Assembly: GCA_022749655.1 (NCBI GenBank)
Contig: CP094243.1
Coordinates: 5,084,001-5,148,000, forward strand
Length of the DNA: 64,000 nucleotides
Origin: Xanthomonas phaseoli pv. phaseoli
GTDB taxonomy: Bacteria; Pseudomonadota; Gammaproteobacteria; Xanthomonadales; Xanthomonadaceae
Direction: 5' to 3'
Below, piece by piece: positions 27,773 through 37,244 of this stretch; position 1 is the first letter of the stretch; every line of letters starts with the position of its first letter. A program made the position numbers and the translations under genes. A model generated the notes under the pieces. It made no database searches. It was not told where the DNA came from and was given only the letters and a program-made list of their open reading frames with translations.

Positions 27773-27791
27773 GCAGCGCTGGTCGATACGC

Positions 27792-28211
27792 TCAGCGCGA
27801 TACCTGCGCAATCCATTCCTGCAGGTTGTAGTAGTTGGTCACGCGGGTGATCTTGTCGCCGCGCACCTCGAAGAACGCACCGCCCACCAGCACATAGGTC
27901 TGCCCGGTGGCCTCGGGCAGGCCTTCGTCGGTGGTGTGATAGACGCCATGCACCACGTACTCGGCACCGACCCGGGTGCCGTCGTCGCTGGCGATGACGA
28001 CCACGTCGCGCAATTGCTCGCGGTAACTGTCGTTCATGCGCTGCAGGAACGCGGCAAATTCGTTGCGGCCGATTTCGCGCGGACCTTGATTGAGGTCGTG
28101 GGCGACGTCCTCGGCCAGAAACGCCAACATGCCGTCCCAGTCGCCACGGTTGAATGCTGCGTAGTAGGCCTGGACCAGGCCAATGGCGTGTTGCCGATGG
28201 GTCTCGCTCAT
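27792..28211 (-). CDS. SnoaL-like / ketosteroid-isomerase-like protein
   Basis: The 139-residue protein (starting MSETHRQHAIGLVQAYYAAFNRGDW) has the cone-shaped NTF2-like fold pattern of the SnoaL family. The start at 28211 was chosen over an in-frame Met 33 bases upstream because the family begins at this point. The substrate is unknown. It is not visibly in an operon, although ydcF-like and dehydratase genes lie upstream on the same strand. Confidence 0.75.
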   Translation of the reverse strand: MSETHRQHAIGLVQAYYAAFNRGDWDGMLAFLAEDVAHDLNQGPREIGRNEFAAFLQRMNDSYREQLRDVVVIASDDGTRVGAEYVVHGVYHTTDEGLPEATGQTYVLVGGAFFEVRGDKITRVTNYYNLQEWIAQVSR

Positions 28212-28254
28212 GCTCGAACCTGCCCGCTGGGAAAGCCGCATCATAGGCCTGCGG

Positions 28255-28860
28255 TCACGGCCCTTGCACCACCAGATCGCGGTGGAAGTAATACACCTCC
28301 TGCAACAGGAAGCGCCAGCTGGTGTGGAAGCTGCGAAACCGCGTGCTCGGCGTGGACGAAGCCAGCGCGTCGATACCCAGTTCCTGGCTCAGCCGCAGCG
28401 CGCGCGCCATGTGCAGTGGGTCGCTGACGATGATCGCCCGATGCAAGCCGTGCCGTTCCATCAGCGTGCGCGCCTGTTCCAGGTTCTGCCGCGTGGTGCG
28501 CGAGGTGGTTTCGATCACGATGGCCTCCGGCGGAATGCCGTGACGCAGCGCGTAGCGCCTGGCCACCTGCGATTCGGCAAAGCGCGCACCGTTGCCGAAG
28601 CCGCCGGTGAACAACAGCCGCGGCGCATAGCCCTGCGCGTACAGATCCAGTGCATGCCGGATGCGTTCTTCAAACACCGGCGAAGGGCGCGCATCGTAGG
28701 CCGCCGCGCCCAGCACGATGATGACATCGGCCGGCGCGGCCTGATCGCGGTCGCCGACCCACACGATCCAGCCTGCCACGGCCACCAGCCAGATCAGCGC
28801 CAGCATGCACAACCGCCAGCCCCAGCCCCACAGGCCGAGCCCGCGCGAGCGCCTGCTCAC
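28255..28860 (-). CDS. DUF218/YdcF-type membrane protein
   Basis: The 201-residue protein begins with an N-terminal membrane helix (WRLCMLALIWLVAVAGWIVWV). The DUF218 domain follows, with VIIVLGAA near residue 40, TGG, and the helix RTTRQNLEQA. YdcF/SanA-type proteins act at the cell envelope and bind nucleotide-like ligands; the exact role is unknown. The start is GTG at 28860, in a GTGA overlap with the stop of the upstream dehydratase gene, so the two are probably translated together. Confidence 0.82.
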   Translation of the reverse strand: MSRRSRGLGLWGWGWRLCMLALIWLVAVAGWIVWVGDRDQAAPADVIIVLGAAAYDARPSPVFEERIRHALDLYAQGYAPRLLFTGGFGNGARFAESQVARRYALRHGIPPEAIVIETTSRTTRQNLEQARTLMERHGLHRAIIVSDPLHMARALRLSQELGIDALASSTPSTRFRSFHTSWRFLLQEVYYFHRDLVVQGP

Positions 28861-29816
28861 GCCGCGGCCCAAGGCAAGGCGTCCAGATCGACATTGCCGC
28901 CGGACAGGATCAGCCCCACCCGGCGTCCGGCAAACCGTGCCGGCTGGGCCAGGACCGCCGCCAGGGCGATCGCCGAAGACGGCTCGACCACTTGCTTGAG
29001 CAACTGCCAGACCAGCCGCATGGCCTGCACCACCGCGGCATCGTCCACCGTGACCACCTGCGCCCCGGCGCGCTGCAGCACTGCGAAGTTGGGCGCGCCC
29101 AAGGTGCCGCGCAGGCCGTCGCAAATGGTATCGGGCACGAAATCGACCAGCCGCTGCCCGGCCGCCAGCGAACGCGCGGTGTCGGCTGCGCCGGCAGGCT
29201 CGGCCAGCACCAGCTCGCAGTCCGGCGACGCCTGCAGCGCCAGTGCGGCGCCGGCCGCCAGCCCACCACCGCCGACCGGCGCCACCAGCACATCCAGCCC
29301 GCCGCTTTGGTGCAGCAGCTCCAGCGTGGCGGTGCCCTGCCCGGCGATCACCGCACGATCGGTATACGGGTGCACCAGCGTGGCGCCGCTGCCGGCCTGC
29401 ACCTCGGCGCACATCTGCTCCCGCGCCGCGATGGTCGGCGCGCAACGCCATAACGTGGCGCCGTGCCGGGAGATATTGGCGAGCTTGGCCGCCACCGCGC
29501 CCTCGGGCACCACCACATGGCAGCCGATGCCACGCGTGCGTGCGGCAAGCGCCAGCGCCGCGCCGTGATTCCCGGAGGAATGCGTGACCACACCGCGCGC
29601 AGCCAGCGCATCCGGCAGCGACCATACGGCATTGCAGGCGCCCCGGAACTTGAATGCGCCACTGCGCTGCAGATGCTCGGCCTTGAAGAACAACTGCGCA
29701 CTGCTGAGCGCATCCAGGCCGTGCGATGTCAGCAACGGTGTCGGCGCGCAGTGCGGCGCAATCCGCGCAGCGGCTTGCAGGACGTCGGAATGGGCAAGGG
29801 GGACCGTCTCGATCAT
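28857..29816 (-). CDS. PLP-dependent threonine dehydratase / serine racemase family protein
   Basis: The 319-residue fold-type II PLP enzyme has its Schiff-base lysine in SGAFKFRGA (near residue 60), phosphate-binding SSGNHGAAL, and PVGGGGLAAG. No regulatory ACT domain is present, so it resembles catabolic threonine dehydratase or serine racemase rather than biosynthetic IlvA. The start at 29816 (MIETVPLAHSDV) is typical; longer frames upstream are not family-like. Its stop overlaps the ydcF-like start. Confidence 0.85.
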   Translation of the reverse strand: MIETVPLAHSDVLQAAARIAPHCAPTPLLTSHGLDALSSAQLFFKAEHLQRSGAFKFRGACNAVWSLPDALAARGVVTHSSGNHGAALALAARTRGIGCHVVVPEGAVAAKLANISRHGATLWRCAPTIAAREQMCAEVQAGSGATLVHPYTDRAVIAGQGTATLELLHQSGGLDVLVAPVGGGGLAAGAALALQASPDCELVLAEPAGAADTARSLAAGQRLVDFVPDTICDGLRGTLGAPNFAVLQRAGAQVVTVDDAAVVQAMRLVWQLLKQVVEPSSAIALAAVLAQPARFAGRRVGLILSGGNVDLDALPWAAA

Positions 29817-29973
29817 GCCTGCAAGATTAACGTATCGCCTCCTCTTCACGGGTCGCACGCACTGCCGCCGCGCATGCTGGATCGATGACAAAGCGTCGCA
29901 ATGCCGCACAATTAAGGACCGATTCAATACATCGGTTCGACAGTGGCACCATGGTTGCAGGAGGGCACCATCC

Positions 29974-30447
29974 ATGAAATTCCGTCTGATCTTCGCCGCC
30001 GGGCTATTGGCCCTGAGCGGCTGCGCAACCTACGACTACACCGGCGGTGGGTCGGGCGGCTATTACCGTGGTGCGCCTGCCGTGCAGTATCGCTATCCGC
30101 CCGGCTACTCCCCGTACTTCTACGGCAACCCGTATGGTTTGCCGTATGGCTATGGCGCCGGGTCGATCGGCCTGTACGACTACCCGGTGTACCCGGTCTA
30201 TCGTGGTGGTGGCGGCTACTACTACCGGCAGTACGATCGCCGTCCGCAGTACCGTCCACCGCGCCCGAACGGCTCGTTCAACAACGGGCAGCGCCCCGGC
30301 AGCTCGCGGCCGCAGCAACCCAATCGCCCGCCGGCGACCGGCGCTCCGCCGTCGCGGCCGCCACCGCGGATCGGCGCTCCGCCGCGTGTCATTCGCGAGA
30401 TCCAACGGCAAACCGCTCCGCGAAACACACGCGAACAGATTCCGTAA
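29974..30447 (+). CDS. Gly/Tyr/Pro-rich outer membrane lipoprotein
   Basis: The 157-residue protein has a signal peptide ending in the lipobox LSGC (Cys at residue 17). A Tyr/Gly-rich segment (residues 20-90) and a Pro/Arg-rich tail follow. The composition suggests an unstructured cell-surface lipoprotein. No enzymatic motif is visible, and I recognise it only as a conserved Xanthomonas lipoprotein. The ATG follows GGAG with suitable spacing. Confidence 0.72.
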   Translation: MKFRLIFAAGLLALSGCATYDYTGGGSGGYYRGAPAVQYRYPPGYSPYFYGNPYGLPYGYGAGSIGLYDYPVYPVYRGGGGYYYRQYDRRPQYRPPRPNGSFNNGQRPGSSRPQQPNRPPATGAPPSRPPPRIGAPPRVIREIQRQTAPRNTREQIP

Positions 30448-30589
30448 GACGCTGACTGCGACCTGGCCCACATTTGGCGATATTGGGGGCTTGCGTTCAG
30501 CTGACGATTGGCCGCAAGCTAGGTGCTCTGTGTGACCTGCCGCGTCATTTTTGACCGCGCCAGCCCCACTGAACGACTTATGTCGATGT

Positions 30590-30686
30590 CCGACAGGGAA
30601 ATCTGGATCCCCCTGTTCCGGCCCTGTCGGATATCGGCGCCTACAAAAGCAGAAAGCCCCGGCATGCCGGGGCTTTCTGCTTTTGT
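30590..30686 (+). ncRNA. Candidate small RNA with C-rich loop and strong terminator
   Basis: CCGACAGGG (30590-30598) pairs exactly with CCCTGTCGG (30622-30630), leaving a 23-base loop that contains a CCCCC run. A 44-bp perfect palindrome (30643-30686) follows, forming an ideal hairpin ending in TTTTGTTT. A C-rich loop followed by a terminator is the layout of several Xanthomonas small RNAs. No open frame covers the region, and it lies in a 567-base intergenic gap. No convincing promoter was identified. Confidence 0.4.
30643..30686. terminator. Bidirectional terminator, 44-bp perfect palindrome
   Basis: Arms of 22 bases (ACAAAAGCAGAAAGCCCCGG and two more) are exact reverse complements. The centre is GGCATGCC. 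A-rich and T-rich ends on either side make it a rho-independent terminator in both directions. On + it would end the lipoprotein transcript or the candidate small RNA. Confidence 0.85.
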
Positions 30687-30744
30687 TTCGATATTGCCTG
30701 GCGGGCGCTGCAGCGGAGGGGTGCGTGCGCCGACTGGCAGGAAT

Positions 30745-30785
30745 AAAAAAATAAGGGTCGGCAGTCCCCCGACTACCGACCCTTA
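30745..30785 (-). terminator. Orphan minus-strand terminator upstream of mnmG
   Basis: TAAGGGTCGG (30752-30761) pairs exactly with CCGACCCTTA (30776-30785). Inside, AGTC pairs with GACT around a CCCC loop. A-rich sequence at 30742-30751 makes a T-run on the minus strand, so termination is directed leftward. No minus-strand gene lies upstream of it within the window's annotation: the next gene, mnmG, is on +. Confidence 0.7.
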
Positions 30786-30915
30786 CGCTACCCCATCGCA
30801 CGCGCGGCTGGCCCCTGTTCCAATTCCAGCCTTTGCGCCCATGTCGCAATGCCACGACGGGTGCAGTAGGAATATCCGCACGAAACATGCCAACTTGAGG
30901 GTCACTTGCGCATAA

Positions 30916-30931
30916 TGTGATTTACGTCACT
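30916..30931 (+). promoter_or_regulatory. Clp/CRP-like binding site upstream of mnmG
   Basis: TGTGA-N6-TCACT (N6 = TTTACG) differs from the TGTGA-N6-TCACA consensus by one base. Clp, the xanthomonad CRP homologue, binds this consensus. The centre is about 91 bases before the mnmG start. It could serve mnmG or a transcript running the other way. Confidence 0.55.
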
Positions 30932-31014
30932 TTTTCAGCGAACAAGTGACCTGAACCGCCCTTCAGCCGATACTTCCGCAGCCGTTTTTCCTTTTCCGCT
31001 CCTGGTCCACGCCC

Positions 31015-32918
31015 ATGTCCGACTCCTTCTATCGCTACGACGTCATCGTGATCGGAGGCGGTCATGCCGGCACCGAGGCCGCCCTGGCGTCTGCACGCGC
31101 AGGAGCGCGCACCTTGCTGCTCACCCACAACATTGAGACCGTGGGGGCGATGAGCTGTAACCCGGCCATCGGCGGGATCGGCAAGGGCCACCTGGTCAAG
31201 GAGATCGACGCACTCGGCGGGGCGATGGCACGCGCATCGGATCTGGCCGGCATCCAGTGGCGCACGCTCAACGCCTCAAGGGGCCGGCAGTGCGTGCCAC
31301 GCGCTGCCAGGCCGACCGCAACCTGTATCGCACTGCGATCCGCTGCATCGTCGAGGCCCAGCCCAACCTGACCGTCTTCCAGGCGGCCGTGGACGATCTG
31401 ATCATTCATCACGGCGCCAGCGAAGCCGACAGCGTACGTGGGGTCATCACCCAGACCGGGCTGCGTTTCCAAGCGCCGTCGGTGGTGCTGACCGCCGGCA
31501 CCTTCCTGGCCGGCAAGATCCATGTGGGCGAAACCCAGTACGCGGCCGGGCGCATGGGCGATCCGCCGGCCACCACGCTGGCCGCGCGCCTGCGCGAGCG
31601 CCCGTTCGCGATCGACCGGCTCAAGACCGGCACCCCGCCGCGGATCGACGGGCGCACGCTCGATTACGGCGTGATGGCCGAGCAGCCTGGCGACGACCCG
31701 TTGCCGGTGATGTCGTTCATGGGCCAGGTCAGCGACCATCCGCGCCAGGTCAGCTGCTGGATCACCCAGACCACCGAGCAAACCCACGAGATCATTCGCA
31801 ACGCGCTGCATCGCTCGCCGCTGTATTCGGGGCAGATCGAAGGCATCGGCCCGCGCTACTGCCCGTCGATCGAAGACAAGGTGGTGCGTTTTGCCGAGAA
31901 GACCAGCCACCAGATCTTTGTCGAACCCGAAGGGCTGGAGGTGGCCGAGATCTATCCCAACGGCATTTCCACCTCGCTGCCGTTCGATGTGCAGCTGGCG
32001 CTGGTGCGCTCGATCCACGGCTTTGCGAACGCGCACATCACCCGCCCCGGCTACGCCATCGAGTACGACTTCTTCGACCCGCGCGGGCTCAAGGCCTCGC
32101 TGGAAACCAAGGCAGTGGGCGGGCTGTTCTTCGCCGGGCAGATCAACGGCACCACCGGTTACGAAGAGGCCGCCGCCCAGGGTCTGCTGGCCGGGCTCAA
32201 CGCAGCGCGCCAGGTGCAGGGGCTGCCGGCGTGGTCGCCGCGCCGCGACGAGGCTTACCTAGGCGTGCTGGTCGACGATCTCATTACCCACGGCACCACC
32301 GAGCCGTACCGCATGTTCACCAGTCGCGCCGAATACCGCTTGCAGCTGCGCGAGGACAATGCCGATGCGCGCCTGACCGGCGTCGGGCGTGCGATGGGCC
32401 TGGTGGACGACGCGCGTTGGGCGCGCTTTGCGGCCAAGCAGGAGGCCGTGCAACGCGAAACGACGCGGTTGGCTGCACTGTGGGCCACACCGGGCAACGC
32501 GCTGGGCCGCGAGGTGGCCGACGCACTGGGCGTGACGGTCAGCCGCGAAACCAACGTACTGGATCTGATCAAGCGCCCGGAACTCACCTACGCCACCTTG
32601 ATGCGGGTGCCGACCCTGGGGCCCGGCGTGGCCGATGCGCAGGTGGCCGAGCAGGTCGAGATCAGCGTCAAGTACGCCGGCTACCTGGATCGCCAGCGCG
32701 ACGATATCGCGCGTCAGCAACGTCACGAAACCACGCCGATCCCGGACGGTTTCGATTACGCCAGCGTCCGCGGGCTGTCGATCGAAGTACAGCAAAAGCT
32801 CGAACGCGTGCGCCCGCAACACATCGGCCAGGCCCAGCGTATTCCTGGCATGACGCCGGCGGCGATCTCGCTGCTGCTGGTGCATCTGGAGCGCGCACGC
32901 CGCAGCCAGGTGGCGTGA
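31015..32918 (+). pseudogene. mnmG: tRNA uridine-5-carboxymethylaminomethyl modification enzyme MnmG (GidA), frameshifted
   Basis: MnmG with MnmE modifies the wobble uridine of several tRNAs. The N-terminus has the FAD motif [21 protein letters not shown], then [16 protein letters not shown]. The frame breaks at 31278-31279: TCAAGGGG stands for TCA-AAG-GGG (Ser-Lys-Gly-Pro), one A missing. From there to 32918 the protein is complete and normal, including [19 protein letters not shown] and the C-terminal MnmE-binding part. With one base restored it is 634 residues, the family size. Loss of MnmG usually impairs growth, so a sequencing error is likely. Confidence 0.93.
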
Positions 32919-33125
32919 TCGACGCGACGATCGCTGCCCGTCGTCAGCGATCGTCGGGGCATCCATTCCGTAAAGACAGCGGTGACCGCGCCAGTCATCG
33001 CGAAGCGATGGCGTGTCCCGATGCGCGAACATGCGGACGAGCAAAGGCGCCCTGAGCCGACCGAACGGTTGAAGCGGGCTCAAGCGTTATTGCTATGATT
33101 TGCCAACGACGACACATTTCGACAC

Positions 33126-33835
33126 ATGAACGCATCTCGCACGTTGTTGCCGGCACTTTTCCGCAGCGTCTGCGCCCTGCTGCTGTTGACAGTGGCATGC
33201 AGTTGGCCGGCGCATGCCAAGACCGAAGAAGACGGGCGTTACTGGCTGAGTGTCTACGCGCAAGGCAAGCTGCCGGTCGAAAACCTGTACTGGAGCATGG
33301 ATGTGCATCCGCGCTGGCGCGAGGAAGGCGAGCAGTTCGATCAATTGATCCTGCGCCCGGCGGTGTTCTACCTGCTCAACTCCAAGGCCAGCGTCTGGAT
33401 GGGTACGACACCATCATCAGCCATCCGGCCGGGCAGCCATCCAACCGCGAAAATCGCTGGTGGGGGCAATTTCAATATCAATTCGATCCGATCGCCGAGA
33501 TCACCATTACCAGCCGCACGCGCCTGGAACAGCGTCACCGCGAAGGCTTCAGCGATGAAGGGTATCGCGTGCGGCAAATGATCCGCGCGGTGCGCCCCAG
33601 CGGCTTCAGTCCGCAATTGTCGTGGGTGGCGTTCAACGAAGTGTTCGTCAATCTGGATCAGACGCGATGGGGCGCGCAGCGCGGACTCGATCAGAATCGG
33701 GTGTTTGTCGGCATCAACTGGAAATTCAATGCCATTGCCAACGCCGACGTCGGTTACCTGCATCAGTTCGTCAACACGCGTGCGGTGGATCGGGAAAACC
33801 ACGTCTTGATGACCACGTTCCGCTTCAATTTCTGA
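33126..33835 (+). pseudogene. DUF2490-like secreted beta-barrel protein, frameshifted
   Basis: The first part has a signal peptide (cleavage near AHA-KTEE, residue 31) and starts a beta-rich domain (RYWLSVYAQGKLP). The frame breaks at 33401-33403: GGG followed by TAC where GGGG-TAC (Gly-Tyr) is expected. The C-terminal part (YDTIISHPAGQ onward to FRFNF) is in another frame and ends with an outer-membrane-type aromatic terminus. I recognise the DUF2490 family, of unknown function. The repaired length is 236 residues. It is downstream of mnmG on the same strand. Confidence 0.75.
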
Positions 33836-34131
33836 GCGCGCGCGCGCGGGCCGGTTGCAGGGGAGGTTGAAAGCGGTGCGTTCAATCGACGCCGGGCTGC
33901 GATGCGCTGGCCGATTCGATTACCTGTGAATTGCCAACGAGCAGCCGATGCCGACTGCGACACTCCGCGTGGTTCGCAGCGCCCATCGGCGCCGGCATGC
34001 AGGCCGGCGCATGCCTGCATCCAGGTGTTCTTTTGCGAGGCGGGCGAGCACGCCGTGACACCCGCACCGCCGCTACAGTGACACCGTCGGAGTTGCGGCA
34101 GCGCGTGCCTGGGCACGGCTGCCACAGGTTG

Positions 34132-35099
34132 TCAGGCGGCCCTGCGTTCGATCGCGGGCAGCAGGCGCTGGCGCAGCGTCAACGCCGCCAGGTCCAGCGT
34201 TTCACCGGCGGCACGCAAGACGCTGCCCATGTTGATGAAGCCGTGGATCATGCCCGGGAAACTGTGCAGGGTGACTTCCACTCCCGCCGCACGCAGGCGC
34301 TCGGCATAGGCGCGGCCTTCGTCGTAAAGCATGTCGCGGTCGCAGACCACGACCAGCGCAGGCGCGACGCCTGCGACATCCGGCGCCAGCATCGGCGAGA
34401 CACGCCAGTCGTTGGCCACCGCCATATCGGGCAGCAGATGGCGATTGAAGAATTCCACCGCTGCCGCAGTCAACGGTGGCAGGCCGGCGTTGAGCGAGCG
34501 CGATGGATACAAGCCGCTGTCCTGGCGCGCGTCGGTCAGCGGATAGACCAGCAGTTGGCAACGCAAGGCGATGCCGGCATCGCGCGCGGCCAGTGCGGCA
34601 ACCGCGGCCATGGCGGCGCCGATGCTGTCGCCGCAGATCGCAAGGCGCTGCACATCGGCCCCGACCGTGTCCGGGTGCGCAACCAGCCAATGCAACGTGG
34701 CGATGACATCTTCCACGCCGGCCGGCGCCGGGTGCTCGGGGGCGAGACGGTAGTGGATCGCCAGCACCTGACAGCCGGCACGCGCCGCCAGGTGCCGGCA
34801 CACATCGTCATGCGACTCGAGATCGCCGACCAGACCGCCGCCGCCGTGCACGAACAGGCAGGTCGGGGCTGGGCCGGCCGCGAGCCCGGTGGGGCGATAC
34901 AAGCGCAACGGCACTGCACCGGTAGCGGCATCGGCCTGCAGATTGCGTACCTCGGCCATTTCGATGCGGGGAAGCCGAACTGCGCGCCCACCGCGCGCAT
35001 CATCGCGCGCGCGCCTTCGATCGGCAGGGTTTCCATGGGCGGCTGCGCCGCCTCTTGAAGCTGGGCGAACAGGCGCACGACATCAGGATCAAACGACAT
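34132..35099 (-). pseudogene. Alpha/beta hydrolase (acetyl-hydrolase/Aes-like), frameshifted
   Basis: The N-terminal helix region (MSFDPDVVRLFAQLQEAAQPP) is typical of the hormone-sensitive lipase family. It lies in a different frame from the catalytic part. The break is at 34968-34971, where CCCC on the coding strand stands for CCCCC (Phe-Pro-Arg-Ile). Downstream, the oxyanion motif FVHGGGGLVGD, the nucleophile CGDSIGAAM and the catalytic His in MIHGFINMG are all present. The repaired product is 322 residues. The substrate is unknown. Confidence 0.82.
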
Positions 35100-35374
35100 G
35101 ACGAAACTCTCCGATAAGCAATTGTCGAGCTTGCCAGATTGTTATGAACCATCACTATTCGAATCGTTGACTAGTGCTGACGGAAAGGTCGGTGGGCCCG
35201 GCACGAGTGCAAAAAGTCCCGAATTGCGGGAGAAAAGTGGCCACCCACGCGTAGATCGGCCGCTCGACGACAGTGCAGGTACCGCAGCGCGCGCGTTGAA
35301 TTTGCTGCACTGCATCGCGACCGATGCGCTGCTGCTGCGGACCTGGCGGCCGGCGCAGCGGCCAGTGGCGCTGC

Positions 35375-36235
35375 CTAGTCGTTGTCTTCGGCAGCCGCTT
35401 CGCGGCCTTGCTGGCGAATGAGGTTTTCCTGGCGCGCATCTTCGATCGAGGCACGGACGGCGCGTACATCGGCGCGGCGGGTGTCGAACTTGAAGCGCCC
35501 GGTGAGCACGCTGTCCGGACGCAGTTCGCCCTTTTCGAACAGCGCCCACATCTCTTCGCCGTAATGGGTGTCCAGCAGCTCGGGCGCGAAACGGCCCAGG
35601 CAGTCGCGTAGGTTGTGCACGTCGCGCAGCAGCATGTCGCGCGCGGCATTGTTGCCGGCGGCGCTGACCACCTGCGGAAAGTCGATCACCACCGGGCCAT
35701 CGGGCGAAACCAGCACGTTGTATTCGGACAGATCGCCGTGCACCAGGCCCAGCGACAGCATCTTGACCACATCGCCGATCAGGCTGGTGTGGAAGGCGCG
35801 CGCCTGCTCGGGTTCCAGGTCCACCTCGCCCAGCCGCGGTGCGCTGTGACCGGCGTCATCGGTGACCAGGTCCATCAGCAGTACCCCGTGGAAATAGCCG
35901 CGCGGTTTGGGCACATGCACGCCGGCATCCACCAATTGGTAGAGCGCGTCGGCTTCGGTGTTCTTCCAGGCGGTTTCGGCTTCCTTGCGGCCGAACTTGG
36001 TGGCCTTGCCCATCGCACGCGCCTGCCGGCTGCCACGCACCTTACGGCCTTCCTGGTACTGCACGCGCGCCTGGAAACTGCGTTGCGCCATGTCCTTGTA
36101 GACCTTGGCGCACAGGATCTCGGCGCCTGCGCTCACCACGTAGACAGAGGCTTCCTTGCCGCTCTTGAGTGGTCGCAACACTTCGTCGATGACGCCGTCG
36201 TCGATCAGCGGTTGCAGGCCGTTGGGGGTTTTCAT
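35375..36235 (-). CDS. RIO1-type serine/threonine protein kinase
   Basis: The 286-residue protein shows the RIO kinase signature: the nucleotide loop LKSGKEASVYVV near residue 24, the catalytic loop GLVHGDLSEYNVLV near residue 160, and the metal-binding VVIDFPQVV near residue 180. Bacterial RIO proteins are less well understood than those of archaea and eukaryotes, which act in ribosome maturation. A basic N-terminal insertion (residues 60-85) could bind RNA; this is inference. The C-terminus is charged and variable. Confidence 0.88.
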   Translation of the reverse strand: MKTPNGLQPLIDDGVIDEVLRPLKSGKEASVYVVSAGAEILCAKVYKDMAQRSFQARVQYQEGRKVRGSRQARAMGKATKFGRKEAETAWKNTEADALYQLVDAGVHVPKPRGYFHGVLLMDLVTDDAGHSAPRLGEVDLEPEQARAFHTSLIGDVVKMLSLGLVHGDLSEYNVLVSPDGPVVIDFPQVVSAAGNNAARDMLLRDVHNLRDCLGRFAPELLDTHYGEEMWALFEKGELRPDSVLTGRFKFDTRRADVRAVRASIEDARQENLIRQQGREAAAEDND

Positions 36236-36383
36236 GGACTAAGCGCACCGATCCGTCACAAACCAGCGACGATTATGCGGCAAGCAGGGTGAAGCGCTTA
36301 CATGCCCACGCGCAGAGTGTGAGCCGGGGCATGCCATGGCGCGAGCGCTTACCATGCACGGACCTGTCCGCTGCCGCATTCCT

Positions 36384-37244
36384 ATGCCCGAGCCCGCCTC
36401 CAGCCGCCGCAAACGTCCCGCCGCCGTGGTTGCGGCCGGCAGCGAGCGTGGCCTGCCGCATGAACTGATGCAGCAGATCGCCGCCGCCCAGGGCGATCCG
36501 GACTTCATGACCTCGCTAGGCCGCGGGCTGGTGGTGCTGAGCGTGTTCGCGCAGCACGCGCGCGAAGTGACGATGTCGCAGATCAGCCTGGAAACCGGCA
36601 TCTCGCGCGCGGCGGTCCGGCGCGTGCTGCATACGCTGGCCAAGCTGGGCTATGTGGGCGAGCAAGGGCGTGGCTACGTGTTGCTGCCGCGCGTGCTGGG
36701 GATCGGCGGCGCGTACGCGGCGTCGTCATCGATGACCGCGGCCGCGCAGCCGGTTCTGGACGGGCTGCGCGACCAGTTGCACGAATCGTGTTCGCTGGGC
36801 GTGCTGGATGGCGACGACCTGCTGTACGTGGCGCGGTCGGAAACGGTGCGCATCATGTCGATCGGGCTCCGGCCGGGTACCCGCCTACCGGCCTATTGCA
36901 CCTCGATGGGGCGGGTATTGCTGGCCGCGCTGCCCGGCGACACCTTGCAGGCGTATCTGGAACGTACCACCTTGCGTCCGCGGACCGACCGCACGGTGAC
37001 CCAGGCCTCGGCGCTGCTGGAGGTGCTGGCGCGCACGCGCCGCGAAGGCATGTGCCTGACCGATCAGGAACTGGAAATTGGCCTGCGCTCGATCGCCGTG
37101 CCGGTGCGCAACCTGCGCGGCGAAGTGATCGCCGCGCTCAACATCGGCGCCCAGGCTGGGCGGGTGAGCCTGCAGACGATGCAAACGCAGTTGCTGGAAC
37201 CGCTGAAGCAGGCAGCGCAACGGCTGGGAACCTTGTTGAGCTAG
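36384..37244 (+). CDS. IclR-family regulator, PcaR/PobR-like
   Basis: The 286-residue protein has an N-terminal winged helix (SLGRGLVVLSVFAQHAREVTMSQISLETGISRAAVRRVLHTL) and a C-terminal effector-binding domain. The helix-turn-helix wording is closest to the PcaR/PcaU/PobR branch of IclR regulators, which respond to beta-ketoadipate or protocatechuate. It lies about 1.4 kb from the pca operon, so it is the likely activator of those genes, but this is inferred. Starts at 36336 and 36354 are also in frame; 36384 was chosen as the most family-like. Confidence 0.8.
   Translation: MPEPASSRRKRPAAVVAAGSERGLPHELMQQIAAAQGDPDFMTSLGRGLVVLSVFAQHAREVTMSQISLETGISRAAVRRVLHTLAKLGYVGEQGRGYVLLPRVLGIGGAYAASSSMTAAAQPVLDGLRDQLHESCSLGVLDGDDLLYVARSETVRIMSIGLRPGTRLPAYCTSMGRVLLAALPGDTLQAYLERTTLRPRTDRTVTQASALLEVLARTRREGMCLTDQELEIGLRSIAVPVRNLRGEVIAALNIGAQAGRVSLQTMQTQLLEPLKQAAQRLGTLLS

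Noticed and set aside
33837..33848. GC-alternating stretch after the DUF2490 gene as a terminator
   Set aside because: There is no stem-loop with a T-run; it is low-complexity sequence only.
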